28,987 nucleotides of DNA from Coprosoma sp963632935 (GTDB lineage: Bacteria > Bacillota_I > Bacilli_A > RF39 > UBA660): NCBI GenBank assembly GCA_963632935.1, contig CAVGWA010000018.1, positions 1 to 28,987 on the forward strand, in the 5' to 3' direction. The stretch's first letter is position 1. Each line of letters opens with the position of its first letter. The notes beneath the pieces are model-generated. The model was not told the DNA's origin. It searched no databases and saw only the letters and a list, made by a program, of their open reading frames with translations. Below are positions 15,253-22,083 of the stretch, piece after piece. The position numbers and the translations under genes were made by a program.

Positions 15253-16812
15253 ATGAAAGGTAAGACATTTAATGTTGCTCTTTATATTAGACTATCTCGT
15301 GAAGATGGAGATAATATGGAAAGCGAAAGTATCACAAATCAAAGAGACTTACTACAAATGTTCTTAGAAAAGACAGAAGAAAAACTAATATACATTGACG
15401 AATATGTTGACGATGGTGTTAGTGGTTCTACTTTTGACAGACCTTCTTGGAAAAGGCTAATTGCAGATATTGATAGTGGTAAAGTAAATACTATTATAAC
15501 CAAAGATTTGTCTCGTATGGGTAGAGATTATATCTCTATGGGGGAATATATCGAAAGAATATTCCCCGAACGAGGTATAAGGTATATTGCTATAAATGAT
15601 GATATAGATACTCTTTACGAAACACCTGGATTAGAGTTTTTACAATTTAAGTTAATGTTTAATGATTATTATTTAAAAGATACATCTAAGAAAATTAGAA
15701 AGATTGTAAAAGCAAAGAAAGAAAAAGGACAATTTTTAGGGTGGAAAGCAGTATATGGTTATAAAAAAGCCCCAAACGATAAACATAAAATAATTATTGA
15801 TGAAGAAGTAAGGCCAATTATTGAGAGAATGTTTAATTTAGCATTAGAGGGTAAAAGTCCAAGACAAATAGCAAATATATTTTCAGACGAACATATACCT
15901 ACACCCAGTGTATATGCTAATCTTAATAGAGGTATGAGGTCAACTGCCTATGAATTATGGTGTCCTAGAACTGTTGAAGAAATGCTTATAAATCAAACCT
16001 ACATTGGTAATTTAACCCAAGGTAGAAGAAAAAAGTTAGGCTATAAATCTAAAAAAGAAATTAGAACGCCAAAAGAAGAATGGATAATTGTAGAAAATAC
16101 TCACGAAGCAATAATTGATAAAAAAGTATTTTATACAGTTCAAGATTTATTAAAGAAAAATAAAAATAAGACTAATAACAATATACAATTACTTTCTGGC
16201 TTTATGGTATGTAAAGAATGCGGACACGCAATAGGAATAAATAAAAGTAGCGATGGTAAAAGAAAATATTGTTGTTGTACTTATTATACTTCACATTCTA
16301 AATATGGCTTATGTACTCCACATACTTGCAATTATGATAAATTAGAAAATGCTATTTTAGAAGAAATTAAAGATATGTGTAATCAATATGTTGATAATGC
16401 TACATTTAAAGATAAAGTTGATGAGGCGAAGAAAAAGAATGATATTAAAGCAAAAATACAAAAAGATATTAGTACATTAGATAGAAAAATTAGTTGTAAT
16501 CTATCATATATAGATAAAATTTACGAAGATAAATTAAATGGCAATATTGATATGGAAATGTTTAATAGACTAACTATTAAATATAAAGAAGAAATAGACA
16601 TTTGGAAAAGTAAAAAAAATGAATTAGAAGAAGAACTTAATAATATTAGTAATGAAAGTAGCACAAAAGAAAAAGAAGAAACACTAAAAAAGATAAACGA
16701 ATATTTATCTTTTGAAAAGCCTAATAGGAATTTATTAGTTAATTTAATTGACAAAATAATTATTAGTGAAGATAAGACAGTGGAAATTCATTATAAATTT
16801 AAATTGGTATAA
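15253..16812 (+). CDS. large serine integrase (TndX/TnpX-like)
   Basis: 519 aa. Resolvase catalytic domain at residues 1-150 with S15 (VALYIRLSRED), R13, R63, and KDLSRMGRD giving R88 and R91. The recombinase domain follows (KKAPNDKHKIIIDEEVRPIIERMF, then PRTVEEMLINQTYIGNL). The zinc ribbon has CKECG with a second Cys group, YCCCTYYTSHSKYGLCTPHTC. A coiled coil spans ~395-480. It should catalyse integration and excision at the att sites. A good AAAGGAG site precedes the ATG. It lies 70-90 bp from attR, as usual for this class. Confidence 0.96.
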   Translation: MKGKTFNVALYIRLSREDGDNMESESITNQRDLLQMFLEKTEEKLIYIDEYVDDGVSGSTFDRPSWKRLIADIDSGKVNTIITKDLSRMGRDYISMGEYIERIFPERGIRYIAINDDIDTLYETPGLEFLQFKLMFNDYYLKDTSKKIRKIVKAKKEKGQFLGWKAVYGYKKAPNDKHKIIIDEEVRPIIERMFNLALEGKSPRQIANIFSDEHIPTPSVYANLNRGMRSTAYELWCPRTVEEMLINQTYIGNLTQGRRKKLGYKSKKEIRTPKEEWIIVENTHEAIIDKKVFYTVQDLLKKNKNKTNNNIQLLSGFMVCKECGHAIGINKSSDGKRKYCCCTYYTSHSKYGLCTPHTCNYDKLENAILEEIKDMCNQYVDNATFKDKVDEAKKKNDIKAKIQKDISTLDRKISCNLSYIDKIYEDKLNGNIDMEMFNRLTIKYKEEIDIWKSKKNELEEELNNISNESSTKEKEETLKKINEYLSFEKPNRNLLVNLIDKIIISEDKTVEIHYKFKLV

Positions 16813-16814
16813 TA

Positions 16815-16861
16815 TTATAAGTTTGATAACCGATAGGCTTTTCGGCATTAGAACTTATGAT
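16815..16861. other. second, internal attP-like palindrome
   Basis: ATAAGTTTGATAACCGATAGG (16817-) runs into CTTTTCGGCATTAGAACTTAT (to 16858), two arms that are imperfect inverted copies. The whole 42-bp site matches the attP made by joining the element's own ends at most positions, but its centre reads GATAGGCTTTT where the active one reads GATGACCTTTT. It lies within 50 bp of the integrase stop and inside the element. Confidence 0.75.
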
Positions 16862-16881
16862 ATTTTTTTAGTAAGAAATTT

Positions 16882-16906
16882 ATCATAAGTTTAGTACCCG
16901 ATGACC
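16882..16906. other. attR (right element end)
   Basis: The element arm ATCATAAGTTTAGTACCCGA, then TG, ends at the shared ACC (16904-16906) and runs into host sequence GTCACGACC. The arm mirrors the left-end arm at 5534-5556. The direct ACC copy at 5531-5533 marks the crossover zone. Confidence 0.85.
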
Positions 16907-17353
16907 GTCACGACCAGCAATAATATGTTTTCCTTTTAAATCATTAATATTAAACTTCTTACCACTTCTCGCAACTAGAAAACTACCATCCTTCTTAGTT
17001 AAACCAGAAAAATTAATCAAATAATCCTTTTCACCTTGATTATAAACATAAATAGTAGCTTCACTACCACAAAATCCAATTTGAACATCTCCAGATAAAA
17101 CAGCCGAAGTAACCTTATCAGCTCCAGAAGTCAATATCAACTCAACATCCAAACCTTCATCCTTAAAATATCCAAGTGAATGAGCAACATATTGTGGTGC
17201 ATAAAAAACACTGTGAGTAACCTCACCAACTTTCACCTTAGTAAGCTCATTTTTCTTAGTATTAGGTTTAAAAACATAAATACCAGTTATAATTAAACCC
17301 AAAATAAGTAAAATAACAATAAATTTTTTCAAAAAACGCTCTCTCCTTTCCAA
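16904..17353 (-). pseudogene. ABC importer substrate-binding protein, 5' half (split by element)
   Basis: The first 150 residues of the NMT1/THI5-like binding protein: an N-terminal membrane anchor (FIVILLILGLIITGIYVF, no lipobox Cys), then VGEVTHSVFYAPQYVAHSLG, GADKVTSAVLSGDVQIGFCG and the DLKGKHIIAGRDG strand. The frame runs six codons into the element and stops at 16883. The product would be a membrane-tethered fragment lacking the second lobe, so the importer should be inactive while the element is present. A GGAGAG ribosome site precedes the ATG. I see no riboswitch in the ~80 bp upstream. Confidence 0.93.
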
Positions 17354-17398
17354 TTCATAGTATTATATTCAAAAAAATTCATAATGTTTGTAAAAATA

Positions 17399-17407
17399 TG
17401 ATATAAT
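17399..17407 (+). promoter_or_regulatory. extended -10 promoter of the 17433 gene pair
   Basis: TG (17399-17400), one base, then TATAAT (17402-17407), 26 bp before the start codon. No good -35 is seen, which is usual for extended -10 promoters. Confidence 0.5.
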
Positions 17408-17432
17408 GAAATAACAGGAAAAGAGGGATGTA

Positions 17433-17918
17433 ATGGACTGTATTAACAATAAAATGCTTATAGTGGTTGATAAAGATGGAAATTATAAAAGCTTGGGTAA
17501 TTTAAATAACTATGATGAACACCACATAGATAACCTAATGGATTATGCTTTTTTTACTTATCCTAAAGTAAATTTTACAAACGAAAACATAAACGATGCC
17601 TTTCATAAAATCATATATTGCTTAATATCAGATGATAAAGCAGTATATCTTCATAGTAAAGGATGTGGATTATTATTTATGCCAAAAAATCAAACACCAA
17701 ATCAAATTAAAACACTTTATGACATATTTGAAAAATTAGATAAAACATGTATTTACATAAATTATAATTTAAAATTAAATGAGAATAATAAATTAAGCGG
17801 CAGTATGACAAGATATAAAGAAAACGCATTAGCACTAGATGAATATTTAAATAAAAAAGCTCAAGAACTTGGCTATAAAAAAACAAATAAACAATTAATC
17901 AGAAAGAAGCAAAATTAA
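17433..17918 (+). CDS. hypothetical protein, paralogue 1
   Basis: 161 aa, no recognised family. It shares its plan with the next gene: IVVDKDGNYKSLGNL at the N-terminus, LLFMPKNQTPNQIKTLYDIFEKLDK in the middle, and INYNLKLNENNKL then a charged C-terminal helix. The soluble alpha/beta make-up suggests a small cytoplasmic protein. Its stop overlaps the next start by one base (TAATG), so the pair are co-translated. Its upstream region is shared with the interrupted ABC operon, which diverges from it. Confidence 0.75.
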   Translation: MDCINNKMLIVVDKDGNYKSLGNLNNYDEHHIDNLMDYAFFTYPKVNFTNENINDAFHKIIYCLISDDKAVYLHSKGCGLLFMPKNQTPNQIKTLYDIFEKLDKTCIYINYNLKLNENNKLSGSMTRYKENALALDEYLNKKAQELGYKKTNKQLIRKKQN

Positions 17919-18370
17919 TGAATACAAATATAGAAAGTGCCATTGTAATAATAGACGAAAATGGTAACACAAAAAATCTAGGCAACATAAAAGAGCTAAA
18001 TATCTGCTACCACGCAGATTACCTAAAAGAATATTGCCATAAAAACTATATAAAAGAATTAAAACAAGTAAACATCGAAAACGGCGAATACACACTACCA
18101 GTCTATATATGGTTTTTAACAAAATATAAAAATATAATTTATCAAAACCTAGAAAAAGAAGGATTTATATTTTTACCAAATAACATAACAAAAAAACAAC
18201 TAGAAAATCTAAATAAAATGTCAAAACAGCTAGAAAATAAAAAAATAACAATAGGTTATAATATAAAATTAAATAAAGATGGAATAATTGAAATAGATTC
18301 ATTTGAACTAACAGAATCTTTAGCCAACCTTATGAGTAAACGTATACAAAAAAAAACAAAAAAGCTTTAA
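17918..18370 (+). CDS. hypothetical protein, paralogue 2
   Basis: 150 aa. It repeats the layout of the previous protein: IVIIDENGNTKNLGNI, then FIFLPNNITKKQLENLNKMSKQLENK, then IGYNIKLNKDGII and a basic tail (KRIQKKTKKL). The likeness is clear by eye, so the pair arose by tandem duplication and diverged. No catalytic motif or membrane segment is visible. The last codons lie in a terminator stem shared with the converging peptidase gene. Confidence 0.75.
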   Translation: MNTNIESAIVIIDENGNTKNLGNIKELNICYHADYLKEYCHKNYIKELKQVNIENGEYTLPVYIWFLTKYKNIIYQNLEKEGFIFLPNNITKKQLENLNKMSKQLENKKITIGYNIKLNKDGIIEIDSFELTESLANLMSKRIQKKTKKL

Positions 18371-18380
18371 ATAGCTTTTT
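18359..18380. terminator. bidirectional terminator
   Basis: AAAAAGCT (18359-18366), a 6-nt loop and AGCTTTTT (18373-18380) give a short stem with T runs on both strands. It overlaps the stop codons of the two convergent genes. Confidence 0.75.
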
Positions 18381-19182
18381 TTAATTTTCCTTCCTTTAAC
18401 AATTTTAATAATTTAACATTTTGAAAATAAGAGCCACGATAATTATCAATACCATTTAACAAAGCAAGCCTTTCACGATATGCAAAAGAACTCTCACTTC
18501 CACAAAACTTAAGTCCATCAACAATAGAACCACCACTATATCCAATCGCACTTAAATATTCAAAAGAACCATCATTAAAACTTTCACTCACTTTAACATT
18601 TTCTTTCACCTCATCACTTAACTTACTATTGTTACTAACAGATTCAGTATTTTGAGTATTATCAATAGACTCATCATTTTGAATATTATCAATCTGTTCA
18701 TTACTTTGAATAGATTCATTACCTTGAACAGACTCATTATTTTGAACTTGGTTACTTGAAGAATCTTCACTCACACTATTTAAAGAAACAAGAGGATTTT
18801 CATTTACATTATCTTCATTCTTAATCTCCAAATGTAAATGTTTACCATACGCATTACCAGTAGCTCCCATACTACCAATAACATCACCCTTTTGAACATA
18901 CTGTCCTTCACTAACCTTAATACTTCCATACTTCATATGAGCATACAAAGCAGTCTTACCATTATCCTGTTTAACCTTAACATAATTTCCATAAGTATCT
19001 AAACCTTTAGAATAATGATTAGTACCATTAAAACCCTTAACAGCAACAGTAACAGTACCATTTTCCAAAGAAATAATATCACTATCACCACTATCGCTCG
19101 CAACAATATCTAAAGCCTTATGAGACGTACTATAATCATTAGTAATAACCTCGTTCATACCTTGAATAACATGCCCAATCAA
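18367..19182 (-). CDS. M23-family peptidoglycan endopeptidase, lysin-like
   Basis: 271 aa from a TTG at 19182, preceded by GGAGG with a 7-nt spacer; an ATG at 19200 would place that site inside the gene. Residues ~5-125 are an M23 (LytM) domain: HKALDI and GKHLHLEI supply the zinc ligands, with YAHMKYGSIKVSEGQ between. A low-complexity Gln/Asn/Ser/Glu linker (ESVQGNESIQSNEQ, repeated) follows. The last ~70 residues (GGSIVDGLKFCG ... YRERLALLNGI ... LLKLLKEGKL) resemble the C-terminal binding module of Firmicute endolysins and amidases. No signal peptide is visible, which also fits a phage-type lysin. Confidence 0.85.
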   Translation of the reverse strand: MIGHVIQGMNEVITNDYSTSHKALDIVASDSGDSDIISLENGTVTVAVKGFNGTNHYSKGLDTYGNYVKVKQDNGKTALYAHMKYGSIKVSEGQYVQKGDVIGSMGATGNAYGKHLHLEIKNEDNVNENPLVSLNSVSEDSSSNQVQNNESVQGNESIQSNEQIDNIQNDESIDNTQNTESVSNNSKLSDEVKENVKVSESFNDGSFEYLSAIGYSGGSIVDGLKFCGSESSFAYRERLALLNGIDNYRGSYFQNVKLLKLLKEGKLKKAI

Positions 19183-19264
19183 CAAATCACCTCCCTTCAT
19201 TTATTAACATACGACGTAAACATATCAAATTCCTTCTTTTTTCTGAAAAAAAACCCAAAATATT

Positions 19265-19273
19265 TGCTATAAT
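19265..19273 (+). promoter_or_regulatory. extended -10 promoter of pcrA
   Basis: TG (19265-19266), one base, then TATAAT (19268-19273), about 30 bp before the pcrA start. No convincing -35 hexamer is visible. Confidence 0.55.
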
Positions 19274-19302
19274 TAAAGAAGAAAGAAAAAAGGTGATAAA
19301 TA

Positions 19303-21372
19303 ATGGACTTAAATACACTAAACAATGAACAAAAAAAAGCCGTAGAATATCCAGACGGTCCATTACTTATATTAGCCGGTGCCGGCAGTGGCAAAACAAG
19401 AGTACTAACAACCCGCCTCGCATATCTAGTAAATGAAAAAAACATAAACCCATATAACATCCTCGCAATCACATTCACAAACAAAGCCGCAAAAGAAATG
19501 AAACAAAGAACCTATAAAATGCTTAAAGAAAAAGCATATCAAATGCAAATATCAACCTTTCATTCACTTGGATTATTATTAATTAAAGAAAACTACGAAA
19601 AACTAGGATTTAATAAAAATTTCACAATATTAGATAGTGACGATTCCCTTACAATAATAAAAAAAATCATAAAAGAAATGAACCTAGACCCTAAAATGTA
19701 TAATCCTAAAGCCATAAAAAACAAAATAAGTAGTGCTAAAAACGAACTAATGGATTCAAAATACTATAGTAGATTCGTAAATTCAGAATATGAAGAAATA
19801 GTCCTATCAGTATTTGAAAAATATGAAAAAAAAATACAAAAAAATAACTCAATGGACTTTGATGATTTACTACTATTACCACTAAAACTATTTAAAAAGA
19901 ATCCCGAAATATTAGAAAAATATCAAGAAAGATTTAAATATATCCTAGTAGACGAATATCAAGATACAAACTCCGCCCAATACACATTAATAAAAATGCT
20001 TAGTAAAAAATATCAAAACATATGCGTAGTAGGAGACATAGACCAGTCAATATATGGCTTTAGAGGAGCAAACTTCAGAAACATATTAAACTTTGAAAAA
20101 GACTACCCAAAAGCAAAAATAATATTACTAGAAGAAAACTATCGTTCAACCAGTAATATACTAAACGTTGCTAATGATATTATAAAAAATAACAAACAAA
20201 GAAAAGAAAAAAAACTTTGGACAAAAAACGATGAAGGTAAAAAAATAAAATATCATCGTGCCTATAATGAAAAAGAAGAAGCAAACTACGTTGTAGAGAA
20301 CATACAAAAACTCATAAATGAAGGCACACAAAAATCAGACATAGCAGTTTTATATAGAACCAACGCTCAATCAAGAAACATCGAAGAAGCATTACTTAAA
20401 GAAAACATTTCATATAAAGTAGTAGGTAGTTTCTATTTCTATAACAGAAAAGAAATAAAAGACCTAATCGCATATCTTAAACTAATATATAATTCAAACG
20501 ATGATGTAAGTTTAATGAGAATAATAAACGTTCCAAAAAGACAAATAGGGCCTAAAACAATTGAAAACATATCAATAAAAGCAATAGAAAATGGAACATC
20601 ATTATACGATGCCATCGATAGTGGTAAAGAATTAGAATTTAAAAAATTCATTGAAAACATAAAAAAAGTAAGTGAAAACATATCATTAACAGGATTAGTT
20701 GACCTAATTCTAAATGAAAGCGGTATAAAAAAAGAACTAGAAAATACAAAAACAATAGAATCAGAAGTAAGACTCGAAAACCTAGAAGAATTCAAATCAA
20801 TAACAAAAAACTTTGAAGAAAATAATGGAATAATATCATTAGGTGATTTTCTAAATGAAATAAGTTTAGTTTCAGACATCGAAGAACATAAAAACAATAC
20901 TGACGTCGTAACCCTTATGACAATTCATTCAGCCAAAGGATTAGAATTTGACCATGTATTTATAATAGGTTTAGAAGAAGGACTATTTCCTCATATAAAT
21001 TCACTATCAGATTTAAATGAAATTGAAGAAGAAAGAAGACTATGTTATGTAGCCGTAACAAGAGCTAAAAAAACATTAACACTAGTAAATGCAAAAAAAA
21101 GAATGCTGTATGGAAACACAAACAATAATCCACCAAGTAGATTCATAAATGAAATAAGCGATAAATATCTAGAAAAAGATGAAGAACAATACTTTGAAAA
21201 AACAGAAATGATTGATCAAGACGCATCATATAGCGTTGGAGATCACATCATTCATAGTACATATGGTGAAGGTGTAATAGTAGGCATAGGGCAAATATTA
21301 ACAATAGCCTTTGCCCATCCATATGGAATCAAAAAAATAATAAGTGGTCATAAAAGTATAAGAAAGGTATAG
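19303..21372 (+). CDS. pcrA: ATP-dependent DNA helicase PcrA (UvrD/Rep)
   Basis: Superfamily 1A 3'-5' helicase for repair and replication-fork upkeep. 689 aa. Motifs in order: LNNEQKKAV (Q motif), Walker A GAGSGKT (26-32), AITFTNKAAKEM, VDEYQDTN, VGDIDQSIYGFRGA, LEENYRS, VTLMTIHSAKGLEF and VAVTRAKKTL. The C-terminal end (YSVGDHIIHSTYGEGVIVGIG) is the PcrA Tudor-like domain that contacts RNA polymerase. It is somewhat shorter than the usual 720-740 aa because the linker before that domain is short. AAAAGGTGAT is the ribosome site. It is followed by a small membrane protein and, 0.7 kb on, ligA. Confidence 0.97.
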   Translation: MDLNTLNNEQKKAVEYPDGPLLILAGAGSGKTRVLTTRLAYLVNEKNINPYNILAITFTNKAAKEMKQRTYKMLKEKAYQMQISTFHSLGLLLIKENYEKLGFNKNFTILDSDDSLTIIKKIIKEMNLDPKMYNPKAIKNKISSAKNELMDSKYYSRFVNSEYEEIVLSVFEKYEKKIQKNNSMDFDDLLLLPLKLFKKNPEILEKYQERFKYILVDEYQDTNSAQYTLIKMLSKKYQNICVVGDIDQSIYGFRGANFRNILNFEKDYPKAKIILLEENYRSTSNILNVANDIIKNNKQRKEKKLWTKNDEGKKIKYHRAYNEKEEANYVVENIQKLINEGTQKSDIAVLYRTNAQSRNIEEALLKENISYKVVGSFYFYNRKEIKDLIAYLKLIYNSNDDVSLMRIINVPKRQIGPKTIENISIKAIENGTSLYDAIDSGKELEFKKFIENIKKVSENISLTGLVDLILNESGIKKELENTKTIESEVRLENLEEFKSITKNFEENNGIISLGDFLNEISLVSDIEEHKNNTDVVTLMTIHSAKGLEFDHVFIIGLEEGLFPHINSLSDLNEIEEERRLCYVAVTRAKKTLTLVNAKKRMLYGNTNNNPPSRFINEISDKYLEKDEEQYFEKTEMIDQDASYSVGDHIIHSTYGEGVIVGIGQILTIAFAHPYGIKKIISGHKSIRKV

Positions 21373-21380
21373 GTGAAATA

Positions 21381-21536
21381 ATGTTATCAATAGTAGATAA
21401 ATTAAACGATTTTGTTGAACCATTTAAAGATTGGGTAATTAATAATCATAGTAATCCATTCATGTGGTTAGCATTCGTTTTAATAGGTATTGCCATATTC
21501 GCACTTACCTATAATGCCCTTAATAAAAATAGCTAA
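21381..21536 (+). CDS. small membrane protein
   Basis: 51 aa: an amphipathic N-terminal part (MLSIVDKLNDFVEPFKDWVI) and one membrane helix (FMWLAFVLIGIAIFALTY) with a short polar tail. AGGTGA lies 7 nt upstream, 9 bp after the pcrA stop, so it is in the pcrA operon. No family recognised. The clear ribosome site and helix make it a likely real gene despite its size. Confidence 0.7.
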   Translation: MLSIVDKLNDFVEPFKDWVINNHSNPFMWLAFVLIGIAIFALTYNALNKNS

Positions 21537-21588
21537 TGAATATGAAATAAACTCAAAAGCTGGCAGTTTATTAATCGTTTTTAACCAG

Positions 21589-21626
21589 AGGATTGTAACC
21601 TGTAATTCACAGGAAACAGTCCTTTT
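21589..21626 (+). terminator. terminator after the pcrA operon
   Basis: AGGATTGT (21589-21596) and CCTGT (21599-21603) pair with ACAGG (21609-21613) and ACAGTCCT (21616-21623), separated by an AA/AA internal loop; T-rich sequence follows. It could instead be a small structured RNA, but its place fits a terminator. Confidence 0.6.
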
Positions 21627-21692
21627 AATTTTATCATAATTGTTGAAATAAAGACTCTGTATCTATATAAAAAATTATAAGTACGATATAAT

Positions 21693-21839
21693 AATGAATC
21701 ATTGCAACCATTTAATGAAGTATTAGCAAGTGAAATATGTAAAAGGTTGGAATTTTATCATGCAAAATACTCACATGATAATTATAAAAATATAGTAGTA
21801 TCAAAATGTCCTTGTTTGTTATTAATCAAAATAAGATAA
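21693..21839 (+). pseudogene. fragment of a HipA-like kinase gene
   Basis: The open stretch reads NESLQPFNEVLASEICKRLE, then FYHAKYSHDNYK and VSKCPCLLL. This resembles the mid-part of HipA-like proteins (LxEVLASxICKRLxFxHVxY ... VSKCPCF). There is no start codon with a ribosome site and no domain on either side, so it is a remnant. It lies in the ~550-bp gap between the small membrane protein and ligA. Confidence 0.45.
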
Positions 21840-21842
21840 ACT

Positions 21843-21992
21843 TTAATATATCAAAGATTTTAAAGTTTTATATGTGCCAGTAATTTCACCATTTGCTAAT
21901 ATTGGAATTTGTCTTTTTGAATCAAACGCATCATAAATTAATTCATTGTAATTATTCCCTTTTTTTGCAAAATATATAGCAGGAGTTTTCAT
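21843..21992 (-). CDS. possible small ORF or gene remnant
   Basis: A 49-aa frame beginning MKTPAIYFAKKGNNYNELIY and ending GTYKTLKSLIY. There is no clear ribosome site. The composition looks protein-like (balanced charged and hydrophobic residues), but it is more likely part of the same gene debris as the HipA-like fragment beside it. No family recognised. Confidence 0.3.
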   Translation of the reverse strand: MKTPAIYFAKKGNNYNELIYDAFDSKRQIPILANGEITGTYKTLKSLIY

Positions 21993-22038
21993 TTTTGTAT
22001 ATCCGAAACCATTTTACACTATCCATGTTTTTTTTAAA

Positions 22039-22067
22039 TTGAAGTTTTCTAAATAATTGTTTATAAT
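22039..22067 (+). promoter_or_regulatory. ligA promoter
   Basis: TTGAAG (22039-22044), a 17-bp spacer and a perfect TATAAT (22062-22067). The start codon is 16 bp further on, with GGTGAT between, giving a very short leader. Confidence 0.75.
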
Positions 22068-22083
22068 GAATATGGTGATTTAA

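Larger units (their letters stand above)
5531..16903. mobile_element. 11.4-kb serine-integrase element inserted in an ABC binding-protein gene
   Basis: The left end is ACC TTTTCGGCATTAAAACT at 5531, and the right end is ...GTACCCGATG before a second ACC at 16904-16906. Removing the element and keeping one ACC rejoins the binding-protein gene in frame, which fixes both ends almost to the base. The ends joined head to tail give a quasi-palindromic attP, as expected for a large serine integrase, and that gene lies at the right end. Inside, the plus strand is richer in T and G (agt, tta, gtt codons) than the host's A- and C-leaning genes. Contents: putative HUH Rep, XRE repressor, five-gene cargo, small resolvase, zinc-binding protein, three resolvase-like proteins, microprotein, integrase. 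No conjugation genes are visible. Confidence 0.93.

Noticed and set aside
5531..16863. Simple direct repeat of ~25 bp as the element boundary (5531-5556 and 16839-16861)
   Set aside because: The likeness is real, but cutting there leaves the binding protein out of order. The ACC junction at 16904-16906 restores the gene exactly, so the right-hand copy belongs to the internal attP-like site.
5531..16903. Conjugative element (ICE)
   Set aside because: No coupling protein, VirB4-type ATPase or other transfer gene is visible; at most it could be mobilisable.
17354..17432. Possible TPP riboswitch upstream of the importer operon
   Set aside because: Only ~80 bp separate the two divergent genes, and no THI-box core was seen, so thiamine control cannot be claimed.
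20439..20897. 152-codon minus-strand frame inside pcrA
   Set aside because: Antisense shadow of a conserved helicase gene; rich in Ser/Phe/Leu with no start signal.
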